DNA from: RPQJ01 sp963706535
GTDB lineage: Bacteria; Pseudomonadota; Gammaproteobacteria; Steroidobacterales; Steroidobacteraceae
Assembly: GCA_963706535.1 (NCBI GenBank)
Contig: CAVPMU010000009.1
Span: 183,035 to 247,034 of the forward strand
Reading direction: 5' to 3'
DNA: 64,000 nt
Shown: positions 1 to 10,127 of the stretch, one piece after another
How positions within the stretch are numbered: position 1 is the stretch's first letter
Layout of the letters: each line of letters begins with the position of its first letter
The notes under the pieces: generated by a model
Databases searched by the model: none
Seen by the model: the letters and a program-made list of their open reading frames with translations, nothing else
What the model was told of the DNA's origin: nothing
Made by a program: the position numbers and the translations under genes

Positions 1-2633
1 GCCGGTGCGTCCACCGGTATTGCGGTGTCCCCCGATCCCGCCTCGCCGATCCAGCGACCGGGCAGGTCGAGCGCGCTCACGAGCGAGACCAGCACCGCGG
101 CCGCATACGGCAGCGACTGGATCAGCAGCACCGCCACCCAGACGGTGAGGTCCGGGCTGCCGACGAGGCCCGTGAGTTCGCCGTCGAAGGTCGGGATGCG
201 GCTCACTGCGTAGGCCGCGAACCACAGGCCCACCATCAGGAACGCTTCCTCGCGCGCGGCGGACAGCGCCTGCCCGAGGGCGTGCCTGCGCGCCATCTTC
301 GGCGTGCGGAAGAAGGGGCGGTCCTTGCGGAAGAAGCCGCCCAGCATCGCGGTGCCGATGGTGTGCGAGAGCCCGAGCCCGGCGATCGCCGCCGCGATGG
401 TCTGCGTGAACGTCGCGCCGACCCGCGTGCGATAGAGGTGCAGCAGCTTCACCAGCTTGAACAGGAACAGCGACAGCGGCAGGACGGAGAAGATCATGAG
501 CGGCGGCTCGATGTGGCGCGGGAATGCGACCATCACCAGCGACCAGGCGAGCGCCGCGCCGTTGAACAGCAGGTTGAAGCCGTCGGCGAGCCAGGGCAGC
601 CAGCCCACCACGAAGTGGTAGCGCTGGCCGGGCGTGAGCCGGCCGCCCTCGCCGCGCACCAGACAGTCGAAGTGACGGCGCAGGATCTGCATGGCGCCGA
701 AGGCCCAGCGCGAGCGCTGCTTCTTGAAGTCGAGGAAGCTGTCCGGCATGACGCCGCGGCCGTAGCTCACCGGGCTGTAGGTGGCTTCAAAGCCTTCCTC
801 GAAGATCCGCAGCCCGAGCTCCGCGTCCTCGGTGATGCACCACTCGGCCCAGCCGATGCGCTCGAGCAGCGTACGGCGCACCAGCGTCATGGTGCCGTGC
901 TGGATGATGGCGTTGCGCTCGTTGCGCGTCACCATGCCGATGTGGAAGAAGCCGCGGTACTCCGCGTGGCACATGGCCTTGAACGCGTTGTCGCCGGCGT
1001 CGCGATAGTCCTGCGGGGCCTGCACCACGCCCGTGCGCTCGTTGGCGAACGCCGGGACGAGGTCGCGCAGCCAGGCGGGCCTGACGACGTAGTCGGCATC
1101 GATCACCGCCACGACCTCGGCATCCGCTGCGGTGTGCCGCAGGGCGTAGTTGAGCGCGCCGGCCTTGAATCCCGCGAGCGGATCGACGTGGAAGAAGCGG
1201 AAGCGCGCGCCCAGCCTGCGGCAATGCGCCTCGACCGGCCGCCAAACCGCCTCGTCGCGGGTGTTGTTGTCGATGACGAGCACTTCGAAGTCCGGGTAGT
1301 CGAGCCGCGACAGCGCATCGAGCGTCTCGATCAGCATGTCCGGCGGCTCGTTGTACGCCGGCACGTGGACCGAGACCCTGGGCAGCGTCTCGTCCGCCAC
1401 GCGGCGCGACCGATAGAGCCGGGCGTGGCTCACGACCCAGTGCGCCTCGGCCCACTCGTGGGCTTCCGCGAGCAGCACGGCGATGACGCCGATCATGCCG
1501 ACGAACAGCACGGCGCCCACCAGCACGTTCGCCACCGTGAAGTACTGCTGCGAGAAGTCGTAGATGATCCAGGTGACCAGCGTCGCCGTCGTGTAGACCA
1601 CCACGGCGAGGAAGCTGCGCCCGCGGTTGCGCAGGCTGCGGCTGTGGAAATAGAACAGCCACAGCAGCACGGCCGCCGTGATCACCGACGCCGCCGCCAG
1701 CACCTGCCAGTTGGGCACGCGCACGATCGGCGCGCGGAACGCGAACTTCTGCTGCCGGTCGGCGTCGTACACGCCCCAGTACGCGCCCACCTTTCCCTCG
1801 GCCTGCTCCTTCCAGGGCTGGTCGAAAGCCTCCATCACGTAGTAGACGTAGCCCTCGCGCTCGGCGTGCGCGAGAAAGCGCCGCAGGAACAGCGCCTGGT
1901 TCGAGGTCGAGGCGACCGCGGCGTCGCGCGTGCGACCGTCACTCGGCCAGCCGACCTCGCCGATCACGATCGGCTTGCCCGGGAACTGCCGCTCGAGCCG
2001 CCGCATCTTCTCGACGACGTAGCCGCCCGCCGCCTCGACCTCGACGCCTTCCCAGTAGGGCAGCATGTGCACGGCGATGTAGTCGACGTGCGCGGCGAGC
2101 TCGGGGTGGTCGATCCAGACGTGCCAGGGTTCCGCGGTGCTGACGGGCTGCCGGGTCGCGGAGCGCGCGTGATCGAGGTGCGCGGCGAGGTCCTCGATCT
2201 CGAGATCGCCGCGCAGGATGACTTCGTTGCCGACGAGCAGGCGCACGACGTTGGGGTGCCGGTTGGCGAGCTGGATGGCGCGTTCGACCTCACGCTCGTT
2301 ACGCTCGCGGTCGGTGTCGAGCCAGGCCCCTACGGCGACGCTGATGCCGCGCCGCGCGGCCAGCGCCGGGATCTCGCCGAGCGTGCCGAGGCTGCTGTAG
2401 GTACGCACCGCCATCGTCCGGCCGGCAAGCAGCGCGAGATCCGAGTCGATCTGCGCGACTGTCGGGTCTTCCTGCGCGATCGCGTCCTGGTCCTTCTGGT
2501 AGGGCTGGAACGCGAAGCCCTGTATGCGCGCGGGCCAGGCCGGCTCCGGGATGGGCCGGTTGGCGAGTCCCCAGGCGGCAATGGTCAGGATCGCGAAGGC
2601 CGCGACGATCAGCAGGCTGGAAACCTTCCGCAT
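1..2633 (-). CDS. Membrane glycosyltransferase family 2 fused to an N-terminal glycoside hydrolase family 17 domain (3' end cut by window edge)
   Basis: I read this frame by hand on the minus strand: ATG at 2633 and no stop down to position 1 (877 codons), so the C-terminus lies outside the window. It begins with a signal-anchor helix (about residues 5-23). A GH17-like exo-beta-1,3-glucanase/transglycosylase domain follows, with the two expected glutamates in VGNEV (E137) and IGEVGWPS (E226). After membrane helices at about 310-390 comes a GT2 domain beginning PRVSVHVPAYNE, with DADYV, TEDAELG and a QRSRW signature, then more helices. The architecture fits a processive synthase of a beta-glucan, with the GH17 part trimming or branching the product. 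The product is inferred, not proven. The nearest SD-like run is AAGGGG, somewhat far upstream. Confidence 0.85.
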   Translation of the reverse strand, partial: MRKVSSLLIVAAFAILTIAAWGLANRPIPEPAWPARIQGFAFQPYQKDQDAIAQEDPTVAQIDSDLALLAGRTMAVRTYSSLGTLGEIPALAARRGISVAVGAWLDTDRERNEREVERAIQLANRHPNVVRLLVGNEVILRGDLEIEDLAAHLDHARSATRQPVSTAEPWHVWIDHPELAAHVDYIAVHMLPYWEGVEVEAAGGYVVEKMRRLERQFPGKPIVIGEVGWPSDGRTRDAAVASTSNQALFLRRFLAHAEREGYVYYVMEAFDQPWKEQAEGKVGAYWGVYDADRQQKFAFRAPIVRVPNWQVLAAASVITAAVLLWLFYFHSRSLRNRGRSFLAVVVYTTATLVTWIIYDFSQQYFTVANVLVGAVLFVGMIGVIAVLLAEAHEWAEAHWVVSHARLYRSRRVADETLPRVSVHVPAYNEPPDMLIETLDALSRLDYPDFEVLVIDNNTRDEAVWRPVEAHCRRLGARFRFFHVDPLAGFKAGALNYALRHTAADAEVVAVIDADYVVRPAWLRDLVPAFANERTGVVQAPQDYRDAGDNAFKAMCHAEYRGFFHIGMVTRNERNAIIQHGTMTLVRRTLLERIGWAEWCITEDAELGLRIFEEGFEATYSPVSYGRGVMPDSFLDFKKQRSRWAFGAMQILRRHFDCLVRGEGGRLTPGQRYHFVVGWLPWLADGFNLLFNGAALAWSLVMVAFPRHIEPPLMIFSVLPLSLFLFKLVKLLHLYRTRVGATFTQTIAAAIAGLGLSHTIGTAMLGGFFRKDRPFFRTPKMARRHALGQALSAAREEAFLMVGLWFAAYAVSRIPTFDGELTGLVGSPDLTVWVAVLLIQSLPYAAAVLVSLVSALDLPGRWIGEAGSGDTAIPVDAP

Positions 2634-2735
2634 GGGACGCGCTCAACCCCTTGAACGACAGGGACGAGCACGAATTCTATTTGCGGTGCAGCGAGCCCGT
2701 GGCGCAACCGCTGTCGGCGTTTGGCGACAGCCGGC

Positions 2736-3545
2736 CTAGTGCCAGAATTTCCACCAGGAATCTTTCTTCGCGACCGGGCGGTCGAGGTCGTCGGGGGAGA
2801 CGTTCTCGCGCAGCACGTTGTCCGCGACCTTGGCGAGGTCGTCCATGCCGAGCCTGCGGTAGGCCTTGGCCATGATCTCGAGCGCCTCGGCGACCGCCGG
2901 CGCGCCATCGTAGGTCTCGATGACGTTGCGGGCGCGATTGGCCGCACCGACGTAGGCGCCGCGCTTCATGTAGTAACGGGCGACAGCGACCTCGTAGTCC
3001 GCCAGGCGATTGCGCAGGTAGACCATGCGCTGGCGGGCGTCGGCGGCGTACGGGCTGCGCGGATACTGCCGCACCAGCGTCTGGAACGCCTGGAACGACT
3101 TGCGCGATTCCTGTGGCGGGCGCGAGGCCATGTCCACGCCGAAGAAGCGCTCGACCGCGCTGGTGCCCGACTCGAAGTAGACCAGGCCCTTGATGTAGTG
3201 GGCGTAGTCGACGCGCGGGTGGGTGGGATTCTCGCGGATGAACTGGTCGGCCTGGTCGATGGCCGACTCGGCCTCGCGATTCTTGTAATAGGCGTACATC
3301 AGGTCGAGCTGGCCCTGCTTGGCGGCCTCGCTGAACGGGAACCGCGCCTCGAGCTGCTCGAGCTTCTGGATCGCCGCCGGGTAGTTGGTGGCCTTGATGT
3401 CGCGCTCCGCCTCCGCCTGGATGCCCTCGGGCGTGCCCTTCACCTGCTTCTCTTCACCGCGGCTCTTGCAGCCGGACACCACCCCTGCGGCGCAAAGGAC
3501 GGTCAGCAGGAGCAGGGAGGTACGGACGGCGGTGGCTCGGGGCAT
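2736..3545 (-). CDS. bamD: Outer membrane protein assembly factor BamD
   Basis: Lipoprotein of the BAM complex that folds beta-barrel proteins into the outer membrane. The start at 3545 (MPRATAVRTSLLLL) gives a lipoprotein signal peptide ending in the lipobox VSGC. An in-frame upstream start exists but would add about 30 residues ahead of the signal. The mature part is TPR-like, with the family's KxGxLDLMYAYYKN-type and YPRSPYAADARQRM repeats, and ends in WWKFWH. About 269 residues, normal for BamD. It is divergent from rluD, as in other gammaproteobacteria, with only about 50 bp between the starts, so the two promoters must lie there. A 7-bp stem (2710-2716/2725-2731) just past the stop could be a weak terminator. 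Confidence 0.95.
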   Translation of the reverse strand: MPRATAVRTSLLLLTVLCAAGVVSGCKSRGEEKQVKGTPEGIQAEAERDIKATNYPAAIQKLEQLEARFPFSEAAKQGQLDLMYAYYKNREAESAIDQADQFIRENPTHPRVDYAHYIKGLVYFESGTSAVERFFGVDMASRPPQESRKSFQAFQTLVRQYPRSPYAADARQRMVYLRNRLADYEVAVARYYMKRGAYVGAANRARNVIETYDGAPAVAEALEIMAKAYRRLGMDDLAKVADNVLRENVSPDDLDRPVAKKDSWWKFWH

Positions 3546-3597
3546 GGGCGGGCTGCGTCGGGCCGGCGATGCGGCGGGAGGGCCGAGAGTATATAGA

Positions 3598-4569
3598 ATG
3601 GCGCGCTTCATGACCGTCCCGACCCTGGAAATCACCCTCGCGATCCCGCCGGAACAGGCCGGGCAGCGCCTCGACCAGGCGCTCGCCGCCCTGTTGCCGG
3701 ATTATTCCCGCAGCCGCCTCAAGGGCTGGATCGAGTCCGGGGAGGTGCTCGTGGACGGACTCGTGCGCCGGCCGCGCGACAAGGTACAGGGCGGCGAATC
3801 CGTCGCGGTCACGGCCAGCCTGGCCGGGGATGCCCGGGCCGAGCCCCAGTCCATCCCGCTCACGCTGGTGCACGAGGACCGCCACCTCTACGTGATCGAC
3901 AAGCCGGCCGGTCTCGTCGTCCACCCGGGCGCGGGTAATCCGGACCAGACGCTGCAGAACGCGTTGCTGGCGCTCGATCCGAAGCTCACGCAACTACCGC
4001 GCGCGGGCATCGTGCACCGCCTCGACAAGGACACGAGCGGCCTGCTGGTGGTGGCGCGCACCATCAAGGCGCACACGGCGCTGGTGCGCATGCTCGAGGA
4101 ACGGGAAATCCACCGCGAGTACCAGGCCATCTGCCGCGGGGTGATGACGGCGGGAGGGACGGTGGACGCGCCCATCGACCGCCATCCCACCGATCGCGTG
4201 CGCATGGCCGTGCGGCAGGGCGGGCGCGAGTCGGTGACGCATTACCGGGTGATCAAGCGCTTCCGCGCGCACACGCACGTGCGGGTCCAGCTCGAGACCG
4301 GCCGCACGCACCAGATCCGCGTGCACCTGGCGCATGCGGGCTACCCGATCGTGGGCGATCGCGTGTATGGCGGCCGCTGGTCGCTGCCGAAAGGCGCGAG
4401 CGAGGAACTCGTCGCCGCGTTGCGCAGCTTCCCCCGGCAGGCGCTGCATGCCGCGCGCCTCGAGTTCGCGCATCCCGTGAGCGGCAAGGCGCTCGAATGC
4501 AGCTCGCCACTGCCAGCCGACATGAAGGAACTGCTCGCCGTCCTCGCGCGCGACGCATCCGGCGCATGA
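3598..4569 (+). CDS. rluD: 23S rRNA pseudouridine(1911/1915/1917) synthase RluD
   Basis: Isomerises uridines in helix 69 of 23S rRNA. An S4-like RNA-binding domain (QRLDQALAALLPDYSRSRLKGWI, about residues 23-45) precedes the RluA-type catalytic domain. The signature HRLDKDTSG is present, with the catalytic Asp at about 143, and RTHQIRVHLAH lies in the later conserved block. 323 residues, usual length. Start chosen at 3598 (MARF); 3610 (MTVP) is an equally possible ATG. The stop overlaps the start of pgeF in an ATGA arrangement, so the two are probably translationally coupled. Confidence 0.95.
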   Translation: MARFMTVPTLEITLAIPPEQAGQRLDQALAALLPDYSRSRLKGWIESGEVLVDGLVRRPRDKVQGGESVAVTASLAGDARAEPQSIPLTLVHEDRHLYVIDKPAGLVVHPGAGNPDQTLQNALLALDPKLTQLPRAGIVHRLDKDTSGLLVVARTIKAHTALVRMLEEREIHREYQAICRGVMTAGGTVDAPIDRHPTDRVRMAVRQGGRESVTHYRVIKRFRAHTHVRVQLETGRTHQIRVHLAHAGYPIVGDRVYGGRWSLPKGASEELVAALRSFPRQALHAARLEFAHPVSGKALECSSPLPADMKELLAVLARDASGA

Positions 4570-5309
4570 CCGGAGAACTGCGCTGGCTCGAGCCCGAATG
4601 GCCCGCGCCGCCCGGCGTGCGAGTCCTCACGACGCTGCGCACCGGGGGCGTCAGTGCCGGCCCGTACGCGTCACTCAACCTGGCCGCGCACGTCGGCGAT
4701 CGTCCCGAGGCGGTCGCGGAAAATCGCAATCGCCTGCAAGCGGCGGCCGGCCTGCCCGGCGAGCCGCTGTGGCTCGAGCAGGTGCACGGCGTGGACGTAC
4801 TGGTGCACGAGGGAAGAATGCCGGCCGAACGCGGCGCCGACGCGTCGGTCGCCTTCGAGCGCGGACGCGTGTGCGTGGTGATGACAGCGGATTGCCTGCC
4901 CGTAGTACTGGCGGATCGCGCCGGCACGCGGGTCGGCGTCGCGCATGCCGGCTGGCGAGGCCTGCTGGCCGGGGTCCTCGAAGCCACCGTCGCACGCCTC
5001 GGATGCAAGCCGCAGGACCTGCGGGCCTGGCTCGGCCCGGCCATCGGTGCGGCGGCGTTCGAGGTCGGTGGCGAGGTGCGCGAGGCCTATGCACGCCGAT
5101 CCGCGATCCTGACCGGCGCCTTTGCCCTCAATTCACGCGGACGCTACCAGGCCGATATCTACGGGCTGGCGCGAACCGTGCTGGCCGAGGCGGGCGTGAT
5201 TTCCGTGTACGGCGCCGGGTGGTGCACGCACGCCGACGCGAACCGCTTCTTCTCATACCGGCGCGACGGGAAGACCGGACGCATGGCCACGCTCGCGTGG
5301 CTCGCTTGA
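4566..5309 (+). CDS. pgeF: Peptidoglycan editing factor PgeF / YfiH-type purine nucleoside phosphorylase (laccase-domain) protein
   Basis: Member of the YfiH/DUF152 'multicopper polyphenol oxidase' family, shown in other bacteria to edit wrongly incorporated amino acids in peptidoglycan precursors and to act on purine nucleosides. The family blocks VMTADCLPVVL and VAHAGWRGLLAG carry the metal-binding Cys and His, and the C-terminal WCTHADANRFFSYRRDG is also conserved. 247 residues, typical. The start ATG at 4566 overlaps the rluD stop by 4 nt. The rluD-pgeF-(ZIP)-clpB order follows the E. coli rluD-yfiH-clpB order with one gene added. Confidence 0.92.
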   Translation: MTGELRWLEPEWPAPPGVRVLTTLRTGGVSAGPYASLNLAAHVGDRPEAVAENRNRLQAAAGLPGEPLWLEQVHGVDVLVHEGRMPAERGADASVAFERGRVCVVMTADCLPVVLADRAGTRVGVAHAGWRGLLAGVLEATVARLGCKPQDLRAWLGPAIGAAAFEVGGEVREAYARRSAILTGAFALNSRGRYQADIYGLARTVLAEAGVISVYGAGWCTHADANRFFSYRRDGKTGRMATLAWLA

Positions 5310-5352
5310 CGCGCGTGCTAACCTCGTCCGCCCCTGGGCAGCGCAGCCAACC

Positions 5353-6132
5353 GTGAACACCCTCGGCCTCATCGTCGTCCTGACCGGGCTCAGCGGCCTG
5401 CTGAGCGCGCTCGCGGCGTCATTCTTCCTCGCGCTCGGCCGCGAACGCCGCGCCGCACTGGTGCCGCGCCTCGTCAGCTTCGCCACGGGCGCGCTGCTAG
5501 GGGCCGCCTTCCTCGGCCTCGTGCCCCATGCGCTCGACGCGATCGGCCCGGATGGCAGCCACAGCGTCGGTCTTGCGCTGCTGCTCGGCATCCTGACGTT
5601 CTTCCTGCTGGAGAAATTCGTCCTCTGGCGCCATTGCCACGACGACCCCTGCGAGATGCATTCGCCGAGCCACGCGGCCCGCGATGCGGCCTCGGCACGC
5701 ATGATCCTGGCGGGGGACAGCTTCCACAACGTGCTCGACGGCGTGCTGGTGGCCGCCGCGCTGATGGCGGACCCGAAGCTCGGCATCGTCACGGCGCTTG
5801 CCGTGTGCGCCCACGAGATTCCGCAGGAAGTCGGCGACATCGCGATCCTGCTGCACGGTGGGTACTCGCGCGGCCGCGCCCTCGCGCTCAATCTGCTGAC
5901 CAGCCTCACCTCCATCGTGGGCGGCGTCGTGGCGTATTTCGCGCTTGGCGAGGCCCTGCCCCTGTTGCCCTATGCCCTGGCCTTCGCCGCCGCGAGCTTC
6001 ATCTACGTCGCGGTCGCCGACCTGATCCCCGGCCTGCACCGGCGGGTGGACCTGCGGGCCGGGCTCGAGCAGCTGGTGTTCATCGGGCTCGGGGTGGCGG
6101 TGGTGTACCTGACGCATCAGCAGATGCATTGA
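5353..6132 (+). CDS. ZIP family divalent metal transporter
   Basis: Inner-membrane zinc/iron permease-type protein of 259 residues with about eight predicted membrane helices. The two hallmark metal-binding motifs of the transport pathway are visible: HNVLDG in the fourth helix and HEIPQE in the fifth. A histidine/aspartate-rich loop (WRHCHDDPCEMHSPSH) precedes them, as in other ZIP proteins. It starts with GTG at 5353, 43 bp after pgeF. Substrate metal cannot be assigned. It is probably co-transcribed with rluD-pgeF, with the repeat hairpin at 6135-6229 closing the unit before clpB. Confidence 0.9.
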   Translation: MNTLGLIVVLTGLSGLLSALAASFFLALGRERRAALVPRLVSFATGALLGAAFLGLVPHALDAIGPDGSHSVGLALLLGILTFFLLEKFVLWRHCHDDPCEMHSPSHAARDAASARMILAGDSFHNVLDGVLVAAALMADPKLGIVTALAVCAHEIPQEVGDIAILLHGGYSRGRALALNLLTSLTSIVGGVVAYFALGEALPLLPYALAFAAASFIYVAVADLIPGLHRRVDLRAGLEQLVFIGLGVAVVYLTHQQMH

Positions 6133-6134
6133 AG

Positions 6135-6229
6135 AAAGCGGTTAGCGGATAGCGGATAGTGAAAGACCCGGAAGGCCGGCGCGCCGGCCACTTCCCACTA
6201 TCCGCTATCCGCTATCCGCTATCCGCTTT
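6135..6229. repeat. Inverted pair of heptanucleotide tandem repeats with a palindromic core
   Basis: The left arm (6135-6161) carries three AGCGGAT-type heptamers. The right arm (6196-6229) carries four copies of the reverse complement (ATCCGCT), so the arms can pair over about 27 bp. The region between contains a perfect 16-bp palindrome, ggccggcgcgccggcc, at 6174-6189. It fills most of the gap between the ZIP gene and clpB. It could terminate or stabilise the upstream transcript, but no T-run follows, so a classic intrinsic terminator is not shown. Confidence 0.85.
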
Positions 6230-6300
6230 CCCGTCCCTTGACCTCCCCCGGGGCCGCCCCCACCTAGGGCTCAAACCGCCCCTTCCGAGAGCCCTTCCCC

Positions 6301-8883
<2,583 letters not shown>

Positions 8884-8926
8884 GCTACCGTATAATCCCG
8901 CGACCGTCACCCGACCGTGTTCGACC

Positions 8927-9319
8927 ATGCCGATCTACGAATACCAGTGCGCCAAGTGCGGCCATCACCTCGAGGCCCTGCAGAAGCTGTCCGACAAGCC
9001 GCTGCGCGAGTGCCCGGAATGCGGCAAACACAGCCTGACGCGGTTGATGTCCGCGCCGCTGTTCCGGCTGGCGGGCAGCGGCTGGTACGAGACCGACTTC
9101 AAGTCCGACAAGGAGACGAAACGCAACCTGCTCGAGAAGGGTGACGCCGAGCCGGCGAAGACCGAGGCCAAGGCCGATGTGAAGCCGGTGGCCAAGCCCG
9201 TTGCGGAGGCAGCCAAGCCGGCCAGCGCCGCGTCCAAGTCGGCGGCGAAGCCAGCCGCGCGCCCCAAGGCCAGGGCTCCCGCCCGCAAGGCGAAGCCGGC
9301 TCGCCGCAAGAAGCGCTGA
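8927..9319 (+). CDS. FmdB family zinc-ribbon protein with basic Ala/Lys/Pro-rich tail
   Basis: Residues 1-45 (MPIYEYQCAKCGHHLE ... CPECG) form the FmdB/CxxC_CxxC_SSSS zinc ribbon. The rest is a low-complexity tail rich in Ala, Lys and Pro, ending in many Lys/Arg residues, which suggests nucleic-acid or ribosome contact but is unassigned. Its position directly upstream of a DUF502 gene and aspS is a recurrent gammaproteobacterial arrangement. Its stop is separated by a single base from the GTG start of the DUF502 gene. Confidence 0.9.
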   Translation: MPIYEYQCAKCGHHLEALQKLSDKPLRECPECGKHSLTRLMSAPLFRLAGSGWYETDFKSDKETKRNLLEKGDAEPAKTEAKADVKPVAKPVAEAAKPASAASKSAAKPAARPKARAPARKAKPARRKKR

Positions 9320-9320
9320 C

Positions 9321-10016
9321 GTGCCTCTTACCAACGATCCGAATGGCGCGCCCGGCGGGGACATGCCCAGACGCCACCCGGCGAAGAAGTTCCGCAATTA
9401 CCTGATCGGCGGGCTCCTGGTCTGGATCCCGATCATGATCACCGTGTGGGTCGTCCGGTTCCTGACCCGCATCCTGGACAGCTCGCTGGTGCTGGTGCCG
9501 CCGCCGTGGCGCCCGGAAACCCTCTTCGGCACGTACATCCCGGGGCTCGGCATCGCGCTGTCGCTGCTGCTGCTGTTCGTCACGGGCCTGCTGGTCAAGA
9601 ACCTGTTCGGTCGCCAGCTGGTGGACGGCATCGAGTCGCTGGTGCGGCGCATCCCAGTGGTCGGCACGGTTTACGGCGGCGCCAAGACCTTCAGCGAGAC
9701 CGTGCTGAGCGACAAGGGCCGATCGTTCAAACAGGTGGTGATGGTCGAGTTCCCGCGCAAGGGTGTCTACAGCATCGGCTTCATCACCTCGCACGAACTC
9801 GAGGAGGCCCAGGCCAAGACCGAGCAGGAGGTCACCTGCGTCTTCGTCCCCACGACCCCCAATCCGACCACCGGTTTCCTGGTGCTCCTGCCCAAGGACG
9901 AGGTCGTGATGATGGACATGACGGTGGACGAAGCGTTCAAGATGCTGCTGACGCTCGGCGTCGTCGTGCCAACGTGGAAAAACAAGCCCGCGGCCGAAGG
10001 CCGCGAAGGGCTGTAG
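9321..10016 (+). CDS. DUF502 family membrane protein
   Basis: 231 residues from GTG at 9321, one base after the previous stop; an ATG at 9363 (MPRRHP) is the alternative start. Two N-terminal membrane helices (around YLIGGLLVWIPIMITVWVV and GIALSLLLLFVTGLLV) are followed by the conserved DUF502 soluble part with RRIPVVGTVYGGAKTF and PTTPNPTTGFLVLLPKDEV. The function of the family is unknown. The usual neighbour aspS follows. The stop codon lies inside the first arm of the heptamer repeat at 10010-10120. Confidence 0.9.
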   Translation: MPLTNDPNGAPGGDMPRRHPAKKFRNYLIGGLLVWIPIMITVWVVRFLTRILDSSLVLVPPPWRPETLFGTYIPGLGIALSLLLLFVTGLLVKNLFGRQLVDGIESLVRRIPVVGTVYGGAKTFSETVLSDKGRSFKQVVMVEFPRKGVYSIGFITSHELEEAQAKTEQEVTCVFVPTTPNPTTGFLVLLPKDEVVMMDMTVDEAFKMLLTLGVVVPTWKNKPAAEGREGL

Positions 10017-10120
10017 GCTGTGGACTGTGGGCTGTAGGTCCGGACGGCTTCCGACCCACAGCCCACGGCCCACAGCCCACAGCCCGCAGCTTTCTCCCCT
10101 CAGCCCTCAGCCCACAGCCT
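10010..10120. repeat. Inverted heptanucleotide tandem repeats (GGCTGTG type), first copy
   Basis: The left arm (about 10010-10040) reads GCTGTAG/GCTGTGG/ACTGTGG units. The right arm (about 10053-10120) reads the complementary CCCACAG/CCCTCAG units, so a long imperfect hairpin can form. It occupies the whole DUF502-aspS gap and runs into the stop codon of the DUF502 gene. The same unit family recurs after aspS. Confidence 0.85.
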
Positions 10121-10127
10121 AATCCCC

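Noticed and set aside
282..2654. Very long forward open frame opposite the glycosyltransferase gene
   Set aside because: Arg/Ala/Glu/Val-rich composition without domains; it is the antisense shadow of the GH17-GT2 gene in high-GC DNA.
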